Source: Polytrichum commune
Lineage: Eukaryota; Streptophyta; Polytrichopsida; Polytrichales; Polytrichaceae
Length of the DNA: 64,000 nt
Assembly: GCA_950295325.1 (NCBI GenBank)
Contig: OX485809.1
Coordinates: 4,900,001-4,964,000 of the forward strand
Direction of reading: 5' to 3'
A program made the position numbers and the translations under genes. Position 1 is the first letter of the stretch. The number at the start of each line of letters is the position of its first letter. Shown here in pieces: positions 23,501 through 33,812 of the stretch. The notes under the pieces were generated by a model. It saw nothing but the letters and a program-made list of their open reading frames with translations, was not told the DNA's origin and searched no databases.

Positions 23501-25797
23501 GGCAATCACAAGCCAAATCTTGCCAAAGTGGAAGGGGCTGAAGGTATCCTACCGTCCTTTGCTTTGTCTATATTTGTTGCATTGATGGGAAGTCTGAAGC
23601 CCAATGTTGAAGATATGATATCATCACAAACACAACATCTACGTAAAGCCTGTAACCAAAGTTTCCAAATGCAAATCACTAATTGCATTTGCTAAATCTA
23701 GTGGTTTCAAAAGAGTTTCTGTACCTGTCATTATTCTTAATGTATTTCAAGAGGTGAAGTTGTAACATGAGGGTTGTTTATTAACCAGGAATTGGTGGAG
23801 CCAAGGTGGTCAATTTTCATGGTGATTTGCCTTACACATCCATAAACATCATTAAGAAGATGGATTTGCTTGATGAGAAGGACATGATTGGGTCTGGTGG
23901 ATATGGCTCGGTGTATCGCCTAGTTATGGACGATGGCAAGATCTTTGCTGTGAAACGTATTGGAGTATTCGGTGTAGGTTCTGATCGTGTGTTTGAAAGG
24001 GAGCTGGAAATTTTGGGGAGTTTCAAGCACAGGAACCTCGTAAACCTTAGGGGCTATTGCAACTCCCCAACTGCTAAACTACTCATATATGACTATGTCC
24101 CATATGGGACATTGGAAGAATTCCTACATGGTGAGTGTGATATCCTTGCATTGCTTCAAAGATGCCCAAGCTTGAGAATCTCCCTTTGGTGATGGTCACT
24201 GGAATGGGGACAAGGCTGTCAGAGCTGTAGACTGCAGTCTATTATTTGAAGTTTGTCTTGCACAAAAGTGACCTCTCATGATGGCCAAATCATCTGTTTG
24301 TTTTCTATAAGAGATTAATAACTCACATACGACTTGCAGATCGAGAGACAGAAGATCTATTGCTGAATTGGACAGCACGATTGAAAATAGCCATAGGAGC
24401 TGCTAGAGGGCTTGCGTATCTGCATCATGATTGCTCTCCTCGGATCATTCACCGAGATATAAAGTCGAGCAACATTTTACTAGACGAGAATCTGGATCCC
24501 CATGTGTCAGATTTTGGTTTGGCCAAGCTGTTGGAAGATAAGGCTTCCCATGTGACCACCATTGTTGCTGGAACCTTTGGCTACCTTGCACCAGGTTTAT
24601 GACTAACACCGATCTGATTGAATCATTATCAATGTCACTAAATGGTTTTGCATATTGGTTTGATTGACATTGCAGATCGTAGAAATATTTGCAGCACAGG
24701 AATAAGTCTCAGTATTGTTTCGTTCCTGTACTTTTGCATTTTAAGTGCCCATCGTATCCATATTGTTTGTTGAAAGGATCTTACGGACGTGTTTTTATTG
24801 TTAGGACGAGAATTAGGTCTATTGAAATATGCTAAAGTGTAGGGTCATTTGGCAGAGTACATGCACACTGGACGAGCAACAGAAAAGGGTGATGTATACA
24901 GCTATGGTGTGGTGTTGCTGGAGCTTCTAAGCGGCAAAAGACCCAGTGATCCCGCCCTGATTGCAGAAGGCTTGAACTTGGTTGGCTGGGTGAGTTTCAA
25001 TTGAGAATTGCATTACTCTCTACAACATCCGTGTTGCATGCATCTTAACTCTGAAAGTTGACGTCCAACTAATGTGATGGTTATTTAAAGAGTTATTGAA
25101 AGCATGATTAATTTGGAAAATGCTCAGCACTTTCAAACAAAGAGATTCATAATTGATTAGGGTTGAGTATCTACATAGAACAGCCCCTACTATATGCACA
25201 CACCTGTTTTACAATAACTATTATGATCCATTTATGATCTATTGCCCTACATATTGTAGTAATCTATTTGTGACAATACGATATCATTGGAGTATATTTC
25301 TCATGGAGTTTCACAATTTGTTCCCCAAAATGAAATCCTAAGGATGTAAGCCACCTTCGTGGGAATGAATAGACTTCTTAAATACCTGGGAATATATCGT
25401 AACAACTTTGGAAGGGACGGCTCTACTGCCCGTTTGAGCTACTATATCATGTGAGTAGGTTTCTGCCTCATTAACTGATTGTGTCTGCGGTAGAGATTTG
25501 TTCAACTATTGAACTCAGTTGAAATTGTTACACGTGCAGGTAACTCTGTGCATTAAAGAGAACCTGCAGTTCGAAATCTTTGATCCAAAAATCATAGACG
25601 GAGCTCCAAAAGAGCAGCTGGAATCTGTTCTGCAAATCGCAGCCACGTGCATAAACGCAGTGCCTGAAGAGCGGCCCACCATGGATCGGGTCGTGCAATT
25701 GCTGGAAGCCGACACTCTTTCTCCATGTCCGAGTGAGCTCAGCAACTTTTACAGATCCCCTCAAAATAATTCTGATGAAGAGGCGCGAGGTCGATAG
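20549..25797 (+). CDS. FEI-like leucine-rich-repeat receptor kinase, 13 exons
   Basis: Exons: 20549-20633, 20924-21059, 21305-21376, 21801-21872, 22173-22244, 22389-22460, 22729-22800, 23001-23143, 23370-23543, 23789-24130, 24340-24594, 24856-24989, 25540-25797. All junctions are GT-AG and in phase, giving 628 aa, close to the roughly 590 aa of Arabidopsis FEI1/FEI2. In order: signal peptide (start [13 protein letters not shown]), LRR N-cap with [10 protein letters not shown], five LRRs, Pro-rich juxtamembrane stretch, one transmembrane helix ([18 protein letters not shown]) and a kinase with [30 protein letters not shown] and APEYM. It is an RD-type kinase with all core residues, so probably active. 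FEI kinases act at the plasma membrane in cell-wall and growth control. An in-frame ATG 34 codons upstream (20447) would put a polar stretch before the signal peptide and is less likely. Confidence 0.93.
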
Positions 25798-27200
25798 ATA
25801 CAACAGAATTATTTGCAACAGGGGCGACATCAGAGCTTACACGCAACTTGTCTTTTTAGAAAGAGGAAAGGATGACATCTCTCGACCCTCGAGCAGGATG
25901 GATCGAGCTGGACTCACCAAGGGCAAACAGGCTGTACTATATAATGGTTCGAAAATGCCCCAGTTATGTGACATTTCATTTGGTAGAGTCGTCGCGGACT
26001 CTCGCATTCAGAAGAGTCAGGATACTAGAATTCTAGGTTTCATATCTGTCAATTTCAAAATAATTTTATCAAAATTGTTTTCTAGCATGTCTGTCTGGCT
26101 TCCTGAACTCACTCCTCCAAACACTGAACGCTTAGCTATAACTTGGCATATCACTTGAAACACAAAATATACCTAATTGGGCCTTGCTCCACTTGGGGTC
26201 ATTAATTAGTGTGGGGATCACCATAATTAATCTAGAGATTCAACAGCAGCAAGCAGAAATGAGAGCAAGGGGCAAGGAGAGAGAGAGAGAGATTCATTAG
26301 GTCATGTGGACATTCCTTGGACAATCGAGGCCGTCAATGTAGTAACTCTAGTCTCTTTGTTATTTCATCGCATGTTGCATCCTTTGCTTTTTCGATGCAA
26401 CATGGTAGTCATAATCTTTTGAAACCTGCTCGATGACTCAATGTATACATCACAAACTTCGAGAGGCTAGAAAATAAACTTAAGAATAAATAAATGGCAA
26501 TGATTACATAACATCATAATTTTCCAAAGCATGTTGCGATGATTGAATTTCTTTGTTATTGCCCCTACATTGTGTGCCACGTTATACTATCACAAAGTAA
26601 CTTTCTACATAAGATTATTACATGTACACCACAAGAAAATTACACTATACAACACCACGTGTAATAATAACACTATATACCACCCAAAACTCGAGCCCAT
26701 AATTGATTGAATTATCTTCTTCCCATATCAAATCTCAAAACATTGGTGGATATCTGAAGAGGTCTTCACACCGACATCATCAACAACTTATTCGAACAAT
26801 GTTGTTTGGAATGCTATCATGTGAGTAGTGAGGGAGGAAAATATTATTTTCTTGCATATTGTTTGGGAATACACTCACTAATATCCTATTACCATGGTAA
26901 TATGGCATAAGGAATACCAATTTTTCTCATAATAATATGCAACACAAAGAGCGACTTAAAAAATATATGCTTTACCCTACTTTGAAAATTGATAAACATA
27001 TGATAAACGCGAGGCTGAAAATTAGTTATATATGTGAGTTGGAATGATGTGGTATGACTCAACATTCAAGAAAATAGAAAGAATGCTAGCACGTGTAAGT
27101 TGGAGCAATGAAACAATGGTTACAATGCACACAAAACAAACCTAAGCCTCTTGGTGTAGATGGAAGTACAAGTGGAAAGTTTTCACAAAAAATCACATAA
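25798..27200. other. 3' flank of the receptor kinase, otherwise nothing seen
   Basis: The start of this stretch should be 3' untranslated region. An open frame runs 25733-26158 but overlaps the kinase exon in another frame and has no recognisable content. A short GA tract lies near 26278. Confidence 0.4.
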
Positions 27201-27983
27201 AATTACTTCACTCTCCATTCAGAAAAACGCTATTTTTCCAAACGGGAAAAGACGTTAGAGACAAAGTTTGGCGCCTTGGAGGAGAGGTTCAAGAATTTAG
27301 CGTCATTTGGCCAAATCTTGCAACCACCGGCTCCACCCAGAACTAAGGCTAATTTGTCAAAATGGGATTTTTATATGTTCAGGGCTTCGAGGAAGGTGGT
27401 GAGTTCAGCAGTTGTAACACGTGTTCAATCCGTGTCACGAGCCACACCTTTGACCATAGGGGAGTCTGTGAAGAGCTTACGAGCTCGGGACAATGGTCCC
27501 GCGGATCAAATTGCTCAGGCACATCTACCATTGTTTTTTGGATTGGCGGATGTTGTCCAATATATTAGTGGCTATAATTCGAGCATAGAGGCTTTGAATC
27601 CGGCGACTGACATAGTGCACACATTGACATCCAAGGTGTTGCACATACATTTGTTCACAACAATGGAGTGGTCGTCACTTGGCATCCAACCGGCTAAGGT
27701 TTTCTATCTAAGAGATAACATTTTGGAAAACAAGGCATCTTTGTCTTCTTTGAGTGTGGCTCAAGCCATTGCAAACTTCTTTGCCACTAAGGACCCCAAA
27801 AGAAGCGGCCAAACAGGGAGCGAGGCTTCAGCGGAGGCCATTGTGTCTTTTGACGCACACACCTCAGACAACAAAGGGCCGACCACATCTTACGACTCAT
27901 CTGAATCCGCGGGGGCATCTTATCTATCAGATATAGTTGTTAGACCTACTCGTGAGCGCCGTGACATTCGATCCATAAAATAG
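27201..27983 (+). CDS. Orphan open reading frame of about 260 codons
   Basis: The frame is open from 27201 to the TAG at 27983, far longer than expected by chance in this composition, yet has no ATG near its start. The first exon-like residues are Lys/Glu-rich (LETKFGALEERFKN), suggesting a coiled-coil end, and the last 80 residues are Ser/Thr-rich and end DIRSIK. A CAG acceptor at 27222 would make it the 3' exon of a longer gene. I do not recognise the protein. Its position just before a tRNA-Asp primer-binding-site match on the opposite strand raises the possibility that it is carried by a transposable element, but its strand does not fit that element. Confidence 0.35.
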   Translation, partial: NYFTLHSEKRYFSKREKTLETKFGALEERFKNLASFGQILQPPAPPRTKANLSKWDFYMFRASRKVVSSAVVTRVQSVSRATPLTIGESVKSLRARDNGPADQIAQAHLPLFFGLADVVQYISGYNSSIEALNPATDIVHTLTSKVLHIHLFTTMEWSSLGIQPAKVFYLRDNILENKASLSSLSVAQAIANFFATKDPKRSGQTGSEASAEAIVSFDAHTSDNKGPTTSYDSSESAGASYLSDIVVRPTRERRDIRSIK

Positions 27984-28199
27984 ACATTTGGTTGTAAGTC
28001 TAGGGATATGGTTTTTGATATAATTTTGAATTTAAATTATTGCTTTTAGGATTGTTAAAAAGTTCCAGAAATAGTTGTGCACTTATTCCTTGACTTTTTG
28101 TGTCTCCCAAAGATTTAATTTAAGTCCCTTATTCAAAATCCGAGCCCATCTGTATTTCCTAATAGACTTATCTGCCTAGACTTGAATCAACCGAAGCCT

Positions 28200-28217
28200 T
28201 CCCCGGCAGCGGCGCCA
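28200..28217 (-). other. Primer-binding-site-like match to tRNA-Asp 3' end
   Basis: The + strand reads TCCCCGGCAGCGGCGCCA, the last 15 bases of the tRNA-Asp gene at 39642-39713 plus CCA. Read on the - strand this is TGGCGCCGCTGCCGGGGA, the form used as primer-binding site by many plant LTR retrotransposons. The 5' LTR would then lie at higher coordinates and the coding region at lower ones. No gag-pol remnant is visible on the - strand, so if real it is a truncated element. Confidence 0.55.
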
Positions 28218-29029
28218 AAATATAGTTTAGTTTTCTGGCTACAAACAAACCCAAGGAAACATTCATGGAAGACTTAAAAGGTGACTTGAATATCATCTGG
28301 GTGTCACAAATAAGTTTTAGTAGGACAAACACGAGGTCATTTCACTTGATTTCGGGCTTATGATAACAATTAAGGTAGGATTGAGAGATGGAAACTTAAG
28401 AATCCCTCTAAATCGGTGCATGCAACTGTGGCCGTCACTCACCTCACTCTAATTACCCATACAATAGACTAGCAGTGAGTTCATTTTAATTGGACCAGGT
28501 GCGGTGCACAAACATAGGCGTTGCCATCGGCAATAGTCTTGCATCAGTAACCCATTTTAGTCTCTTTACCGAAGTCACAGGAACTTCGGTAGAGTCAATA
28601 GTCTCAGATTAATTATCTTTATTTTTATTTTAATAATGCAACTTGAAAGGTTTGTTTTATTCCCACCTTTTTGGATGCACTATTCATGACTTAAGGCCGT
28701 ATTAGTGTAATGCGATCAGGCTATAGTCTTTTAATTGGGTTTACATTCATGTGACCATCACTTATCCCTACTTCCACTAAGATGGAAGGGTAGAGGTACT
28801 TATATGGAGAGTATCATGATCTTCCTCCTCGATCAGTGGCATGTCGGGCCTCCTCCTCTATGAATCGACGACAACCTCACATTCTCAACTCTCCAAACGG
28901 CAAGTCTATTAACTGAACAACTCTCCAAACGGCAAGTCTCGTCAAAGTTTCTTCATTTTATTTGATTCCATGAACAGATTAGACAAATCACATTCCGCTG
29001 TGACTCCATAAGACTCCTAGTTTTAGGCG
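28218..29029. other. Possible LTR remnant; small hairpin and duplicate
   Basis: If the adjacent primer-binding site is genuine, this stretch should include the LTR, but no second LTR was found. A perfect 8-bp stem ACCGAAGT/ACTTCGGT lies at 28568-28590. ACTCTCCAAACGGCAAGTCT is directly repeated near 28894 and 28919. Confidence 0.3.
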
Positions 29030-30087
29030 ATGAACTCTTCCTTCGCAATCAGCCTCTTCCCCTCAATATATGGTGTAGTTTCTAATATTTATATCCGAGG
29101 GGTGATCAATCTGGACTGCTCCCTCTCAAGCTATTGTAGTGATTGGGGAGATTTTTGGACATCATCGGTTGGAATCCTAGTGTTTGCAAGTCCAACAGGT
29201 TACATGTTGACATCCTCTGGTTTTCCTTCATTAAATTGGAGCATATTCTATCAATTCCTCTAAAATGATTGGTAATTTTTCTGCAGTCTCCAACCTCAAC
29301 CGGTTATTTCTCAAACTCCACCGATTCATTTGTAACTAACTGTCGGTTCTCCTTGATCATAGAGTTGTTGTCTTCCGATTGATTCTCTCCTCTCCCCAGA
29401 TACACGAATTTTCATGGGACACATTCAAGAACGATCCGAGACTAGGGACAAAACCACACTATCTATCAGGGAGTGTCATCTTTGAATTTTCGACAATAAA
29501 TTGTCCAAATCTTTCTAACTATCGCGCACAACATTGTCCACATAGGGTAATTAGTTTCCTATCCTCCGCCCATGCAACCTGCATGACAACCAAGTTCTTC
29601 CAGGAACTAATACAGATTACTGAAACATTAATACTTCACATTCACGCATTACTCCAACGACCATAGACTTACTCACTCCATTTGTTACACGAGACAACAT
29701 CACACCCAAAAATACAAATCTGTCACATATTTCAACTGACAATTAAACTCTGGACTGAAGAATCACTCTTCGTTCACAACACCCTCTGGCAATCATAACC
29801 AGGGTGAATTTACTCCACAATTGATTAATCTCAAAATTTGCACACATACAACTTTTTTTTGTCAAGACTATTGCATGTTCAAGTCCTTGTCTAAGAGAAC
29901 ATTCCCTTCTTGTGGTCCACACACACCCCACTTTTCCTCTCCTCTTCCAGTTCCTATAGCAACCGGTTTTTGACATGTGCGAATTACCAACAATTGTGAC
30001 TTCTCTTATTAGACCATAGCCTTTCAATTTTACTTCTTCCTATCTCCCCTAGCCTATGGCCTAACTTGCCACACCCTAGTAAAATAA
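29030..30087. other. No recognisable feature
   Basis: Open frames are short and without recognisable motifs. The + strand is rather pyrimidine-rich. Confidence 0.4.
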
Positions 30088-30417
30088 CTACACAAAATAT
30101 GATATTTAGTGTTTGATTATATTTAATGTTGTCACCACCCTACCATGCTCAACACTAATTTTCAATTCATTGACAATTAGTGTTAGACATAAATGTGCCA
30201 CTACCTTCCCTACTGCCATTATTTCCCTTATTATATCCTCTTTTTTAATATCCTTACTAACACTAAATTCAAACATCTAACTTTCACATATTACCATAGT
30301 TGATATTTAGTGTTTGAGTTTACATTTAATGTTACTTACTTTCATAGGGTTATTGATATTTAGTGTATGCGTTCGTATTTAGTGTATCAAACACTAAATA
30401 TCATGTTTTGTGTAGTT
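30088..30417. mobile_element. MITE with ACTACAC ends, copy 3
   Basis: Inverted ends of about 30 bp: left ACTACACAAAATATGATATT then TAGTGTTTGA, right TCAAACACTA then AATATCATGTTTTGTGTAGT. Several internal TTTAGTGT motifs echo the ends. It belongs with the elements at 12306 and 13436. Non-coding. Confidence 0.7.
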
Positions 30418-30666
30418 CTTTTCTCTTCTTTTTTACATTTTTTCTCTATTTAAATACAAAAAGAAAAAGAAAAATGATTCTACACACCCTACCACTGGAT
30501 ACTTTGCCCTCATACATGCACACATAAAATGAAAGTTATAGAAGTCCCAACAACACCTTCCTCTCCTCACTTTAATTTGACAAAAGTTGGGGCTAGTTCG
30601 AACAAAATTGGGCGAACACAATGCTTTCACCAACCAAATTGGCTTGGGGTGATTCTCATCTCCTGC

Positions 30667-31362
30667 TCATATGAGGACCATATAACCTTCATGGCAATCA
30701 ACACCCACATGTAATGACAGTGTCTGTTGATTGCGTGCAAGGCCAACGTAATGCTCGTCCATTGCGAAGTTTTTACATACATCTCCATTATTGAAGAACA
30801 TGGTGTCGGACTCCACAACCGTCAAACGACTTTGTGGCCAAAATCTTTGTGTCAAAGTCGTACGGGTGTCACCACCAAGTGTCATCAAGGCCGAGCGAAT
30901 GGAATCCCAACACGTGATCAATGGTTCATGAATATCCCTAACACGTTTGGTGATGCCCTCCTCACACATTTCTTTCGAATACTTAATGAATTTGGATATG
31001 CCTTTAATGATTTCTGGCCCATTTCTCATGGGGTCGGGTTTGCAAGGCTTTGGATACCCATCTGGGGGCAAACATTTTTCACCTTTATCATGACGTCACA
31101 TGAGTATACAATCCTCTGGGCCCCAATTAGAAGATGTGCACAAAAGCTTGAACTGCATAGCGGGGACACCATCATCCCTCATATAGACGGGCACATGTGA
31201 ACTCATGTGGGTGGGCACCCAAGGTTGACACCGACTATCATGTTTGATCCTCAATTTTAATTTTGTGAGCATAAATTTGGGAGCCCCACAACTTGACATT
31301 TGTTTAGAGATGTTCAAATTACCATTTTCAATGACATCCTTGATGTGAGCTTTCATGTGCAT
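30667..31362 (-). pseudogene. 231-codon frame with a single internal stop, unknown
   Basis: On the - strand one frame stays open from 31362 to 30667 except for a single TGA at 31096-31098. The reading includes CGAPKFMLTKLKLRI, then after the stop CLPPDGYPKPCKPDPMRNGP and RDIHEPLITCWDSI. The length with one stop suggests a recently decayed gene or transposon protein. I do not recognise the family. Part of it is duplicated about 540 bp away (31660-31896, with HDSRWKHV against HDSRCQPW). Confidence 0.35.
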
Positions 31363-32452
31363 TGTTATATTTTGCGAACATGTTCTCTATATATGAAAGT
31401 CTTCCAATGTGCATGGTAGGAACAAATTATCTACAGGGGTTTACTTGTGGAGTGTAAGCACAATCTTCTAGTCTTCATTGATGAGATCTTCCATATTGCA
31501 ATTGATTTTTGCATGGTTTTATAATGATGCGTGCATGTGTTGGAATGCTTGAGTTGTATTTTAAGAATCCTCAACGGGTATTCTCTTGTACCAACTACCC
31601 ATCATGTTCCCTACATTAAATTGAGCGGACCAATTGGCTCATTTTAGTTGATAAGGCCATCAAATCTCAATATGCAAGATACCTAAGGAACTACCGAAAA
31701 AACACATCCTTAAACAAGACAGATCCTTAACATGTAACCTATGCATATCGTTCCAAAATGACACATGCTTCCACCTACTATCATGTTGCACATATAAGCG
31801 CATACATATTTGTGAGGCCAAAATGGTGCCCACACGTGCCATTAACCCTTTGAAACCATTAGGAGTTGGATTTTTATGTTTCATGATTGTTCTCAAAAAT
31901 ATAAAAAGAGTGAGGCTTGGTGTGAAGTTATGTTTAAGCCTTAGGCTTATTTTGCGTAGTTGATTAGAAGCGTAGTGGTATTAGGGAAGTACTTTGGTTA
32001 GGTGAGTGGAGTTTGAGAAAGCAAAGGGAAGGGTCTTGGGTTTAAATGTTTGAATTGGGTTCTACCTTGTTGGTTTAGGGGTTGAAGGGTTAGCGGAGAT
32101 GATGAGGTCCTACTAAGGGGGAGAAGGTTTAAGGGGTTGTGATTGGATGCCCTATCTCTCCTCTTCCTCCCTTATCCTCTCCTCTCCTTAAGTTCCTTCT
32201 CTTAACCTTTTTTTCTCTCTTCTTCAAAATCTATCTCTCACTCTCTCTCTCTCTCTCACCCCTCTCAAGTAGATTGAGCTCTTAGAGCTATAGCCAACGT
32301 GTGGGGATTAGGTAGTTAATTAGTGGAATTAGTGGATTAGGTTGGTTCATTAGTTAAAGGATTAAGATAGGAATTAGGGGAATGCCCGATTAGCAGCTAG
32401 GGAAAACTGTGATTAGGATCAGCTAGTTTAGCTGCGGGTGGAATTTATGGCT
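31363..32452. other. Duplicate of upstream relic, CT-rich tract, possible SINE-like piece
   Basis: 31660-31896 resembles part of 31100-31300. Near 31970-32050 the pieces GTAGTGGTATTAGG and GGGTTTAAAT are vaguely like pol III A and B boxes, but their spacing (about 68 nt) is wide. A CT-rich tract covers 32150-32265. No gene recognised. Confidence 0.3.
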
Positions 32453-32690
32453 CAAAGCAGTTGTTGGCTGCAGATGGAGGGTGTAATCAGGCAGCAGTTC
32501 GGCTAAGCTGGGGACTGTAACCAGGCAACAATTCTGGTGCAGCTGGGGACTGTAATCAAAGCAGTTGTTGGTTGTAGATGGAGGGTGTAATCAGGCAGCA
32601 ATTCGGCTAAGCTGGGGACTGTAACCAGGCAGCAATTCTGGTGCAGCTGGGGATTGTAATCAGGCAGCAGTTCGGCTAAGCTGGAAGACT
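32453..32690. repeat. Compound tandem repeat
   Basis: Short units GGACTGTAA(C/T)CAGGCAGCA, ATTCTGGTGCAGCTGGGG and TTCGGCTAAGCTGGGG alternate, with a higher-order period of about 105 bp (AAAGCAGTTGTTGG at about 32454 and 32558). High similarity between units suggests recent expansion. Confidence 0.8.
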
Positions 32691-33254
32691 ACATTTTGGG
32701 GGCAGCTAATTAGAGGAGGGTAGATAGGATGGTATTCACTTACCACCCAATGTAAGCTAGTTGTGGGTAATAGCACTTAGGGGATAGCCCAATCAATTAG
32801 TTTGTAGACAAGTAGTTAGTCACATTAGGTTAGGTGGAGGCATGTGTGAGTTTCATAAGTGATTGCACTTAGGATTGATTATAGAGAATAGCATTTTTTT
32901 AACGCTTGTATCCTCTCTATGGAATAAACTAAGGGCACAAGTTGATGGAAAGTATGAAGGAGTCTCGCGATGGCGAGACAAAGAAAATCAAGACTAAAAG
33001 AGCAAAAAGAATATCCTTAAGAGCATGTGTAGCCAAGGCCGCGGGTTGGACTCTTGAGAAAGCCAACTCTATAACTAGTCAAGAGGCTAACATTAATAAA
33101 ATACCGTGATTCAAAGTGATGTGGGTGTCCCCGGATATGGAAGTTACATTTCATGCTACCACAAGCTTCCATGGAGTGCATGTGATTCTCAAAACCATCA
33201 CCCGGACTAGGACGCTTAAGGGTGGTGGGTTTGGCCTCACAATATCCTAAGGAC
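32691..33254 (+). other. Unassigned open stretch with one stop
   Basis: From the ATG at 32945 the + strand reads 52 Lys/Arg-rich codons and one more, a TGA at 33107, then a further stretch to the TAA at about 33249. It could be an N-terminal or upstream part of the element relic that follows, but I do not recognise it. Confidence 0.25.
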
Positions 33255-33812
33255 AAACCGACACACTAAAGTAGTACACATACTAGCAAACACAATGCTT
33301 GCCCACCCCACAACCCGACGTTTTACCCTCATCAACGCATGCAAAATTGTGGATTGCATACATGACAACACCATCCCCTTCTGGCTACTCCCATGCACAT
33401 GTTACCTACCAAGACGTATATGCCCAACCCAACTTCGACCAAATATACTATGCCTTTTAGTAGCCCACCTACAACCTAAACCATCCTTCACACTTAACCC
33501 AAACCTTAATTTACTGCCATGATAGGTTCCCCCCTGAAGCTACACACCAAAAAAATAGATTAATATGCCATTCTACACCCACTCCTATCCCAACTAGGAT
33601 GGAGAATACTACCACTCATTCTAATCATGGCAATAATGCAAGACATTATCCACACAACAACTACTAAACACCCCCAAGATCTACATATCCCCAACTTCAA
33701 AATTCATAAACTAATGGAATCTTTCTCACAAATTGCTATAAAATACCTAACACATATTATTCTAAACAAAAGAACATTAGAAAAGAAACAAGCCCCGGTC
33801 CCACTCAACTAA
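33255..33812 (+). pseudogene. Probable 3' fragment of a non-LTR retrotransposon ORF
   Basis: Successive + frames read TRRFTLINACKIVDCIHDN, TIPFWLLPCTCYLPRRICP, RPNILCLLV, then CHDRFPPEATHQK and, one frame over, SQLGWRILPLIL, HKLMESFSQIAIKYLT, HIILNKRTLEKKQAPVP and a stop at 33812. The strand is C-rich and G-poor. From memory this resembles the C-terminal region of LINE-type ORFs found in non-seed plants. That memory is not a database result. Frameshifts and stops show it is dead. Confidence 0.35.

Noticed and set aside
30727-31200. 157-codon open frame on the + strand
   Set aside because: It overlaps the longer - strand frame at 30667-31362, which reads more like a protein; the + frame is probably its shadow.
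31970-32050. Possible tRNA-derived SINE head
   Set aside because: The A-box and B-box similarity is weak and the 68-nt spacing is wide. No tail or target duplication was found.
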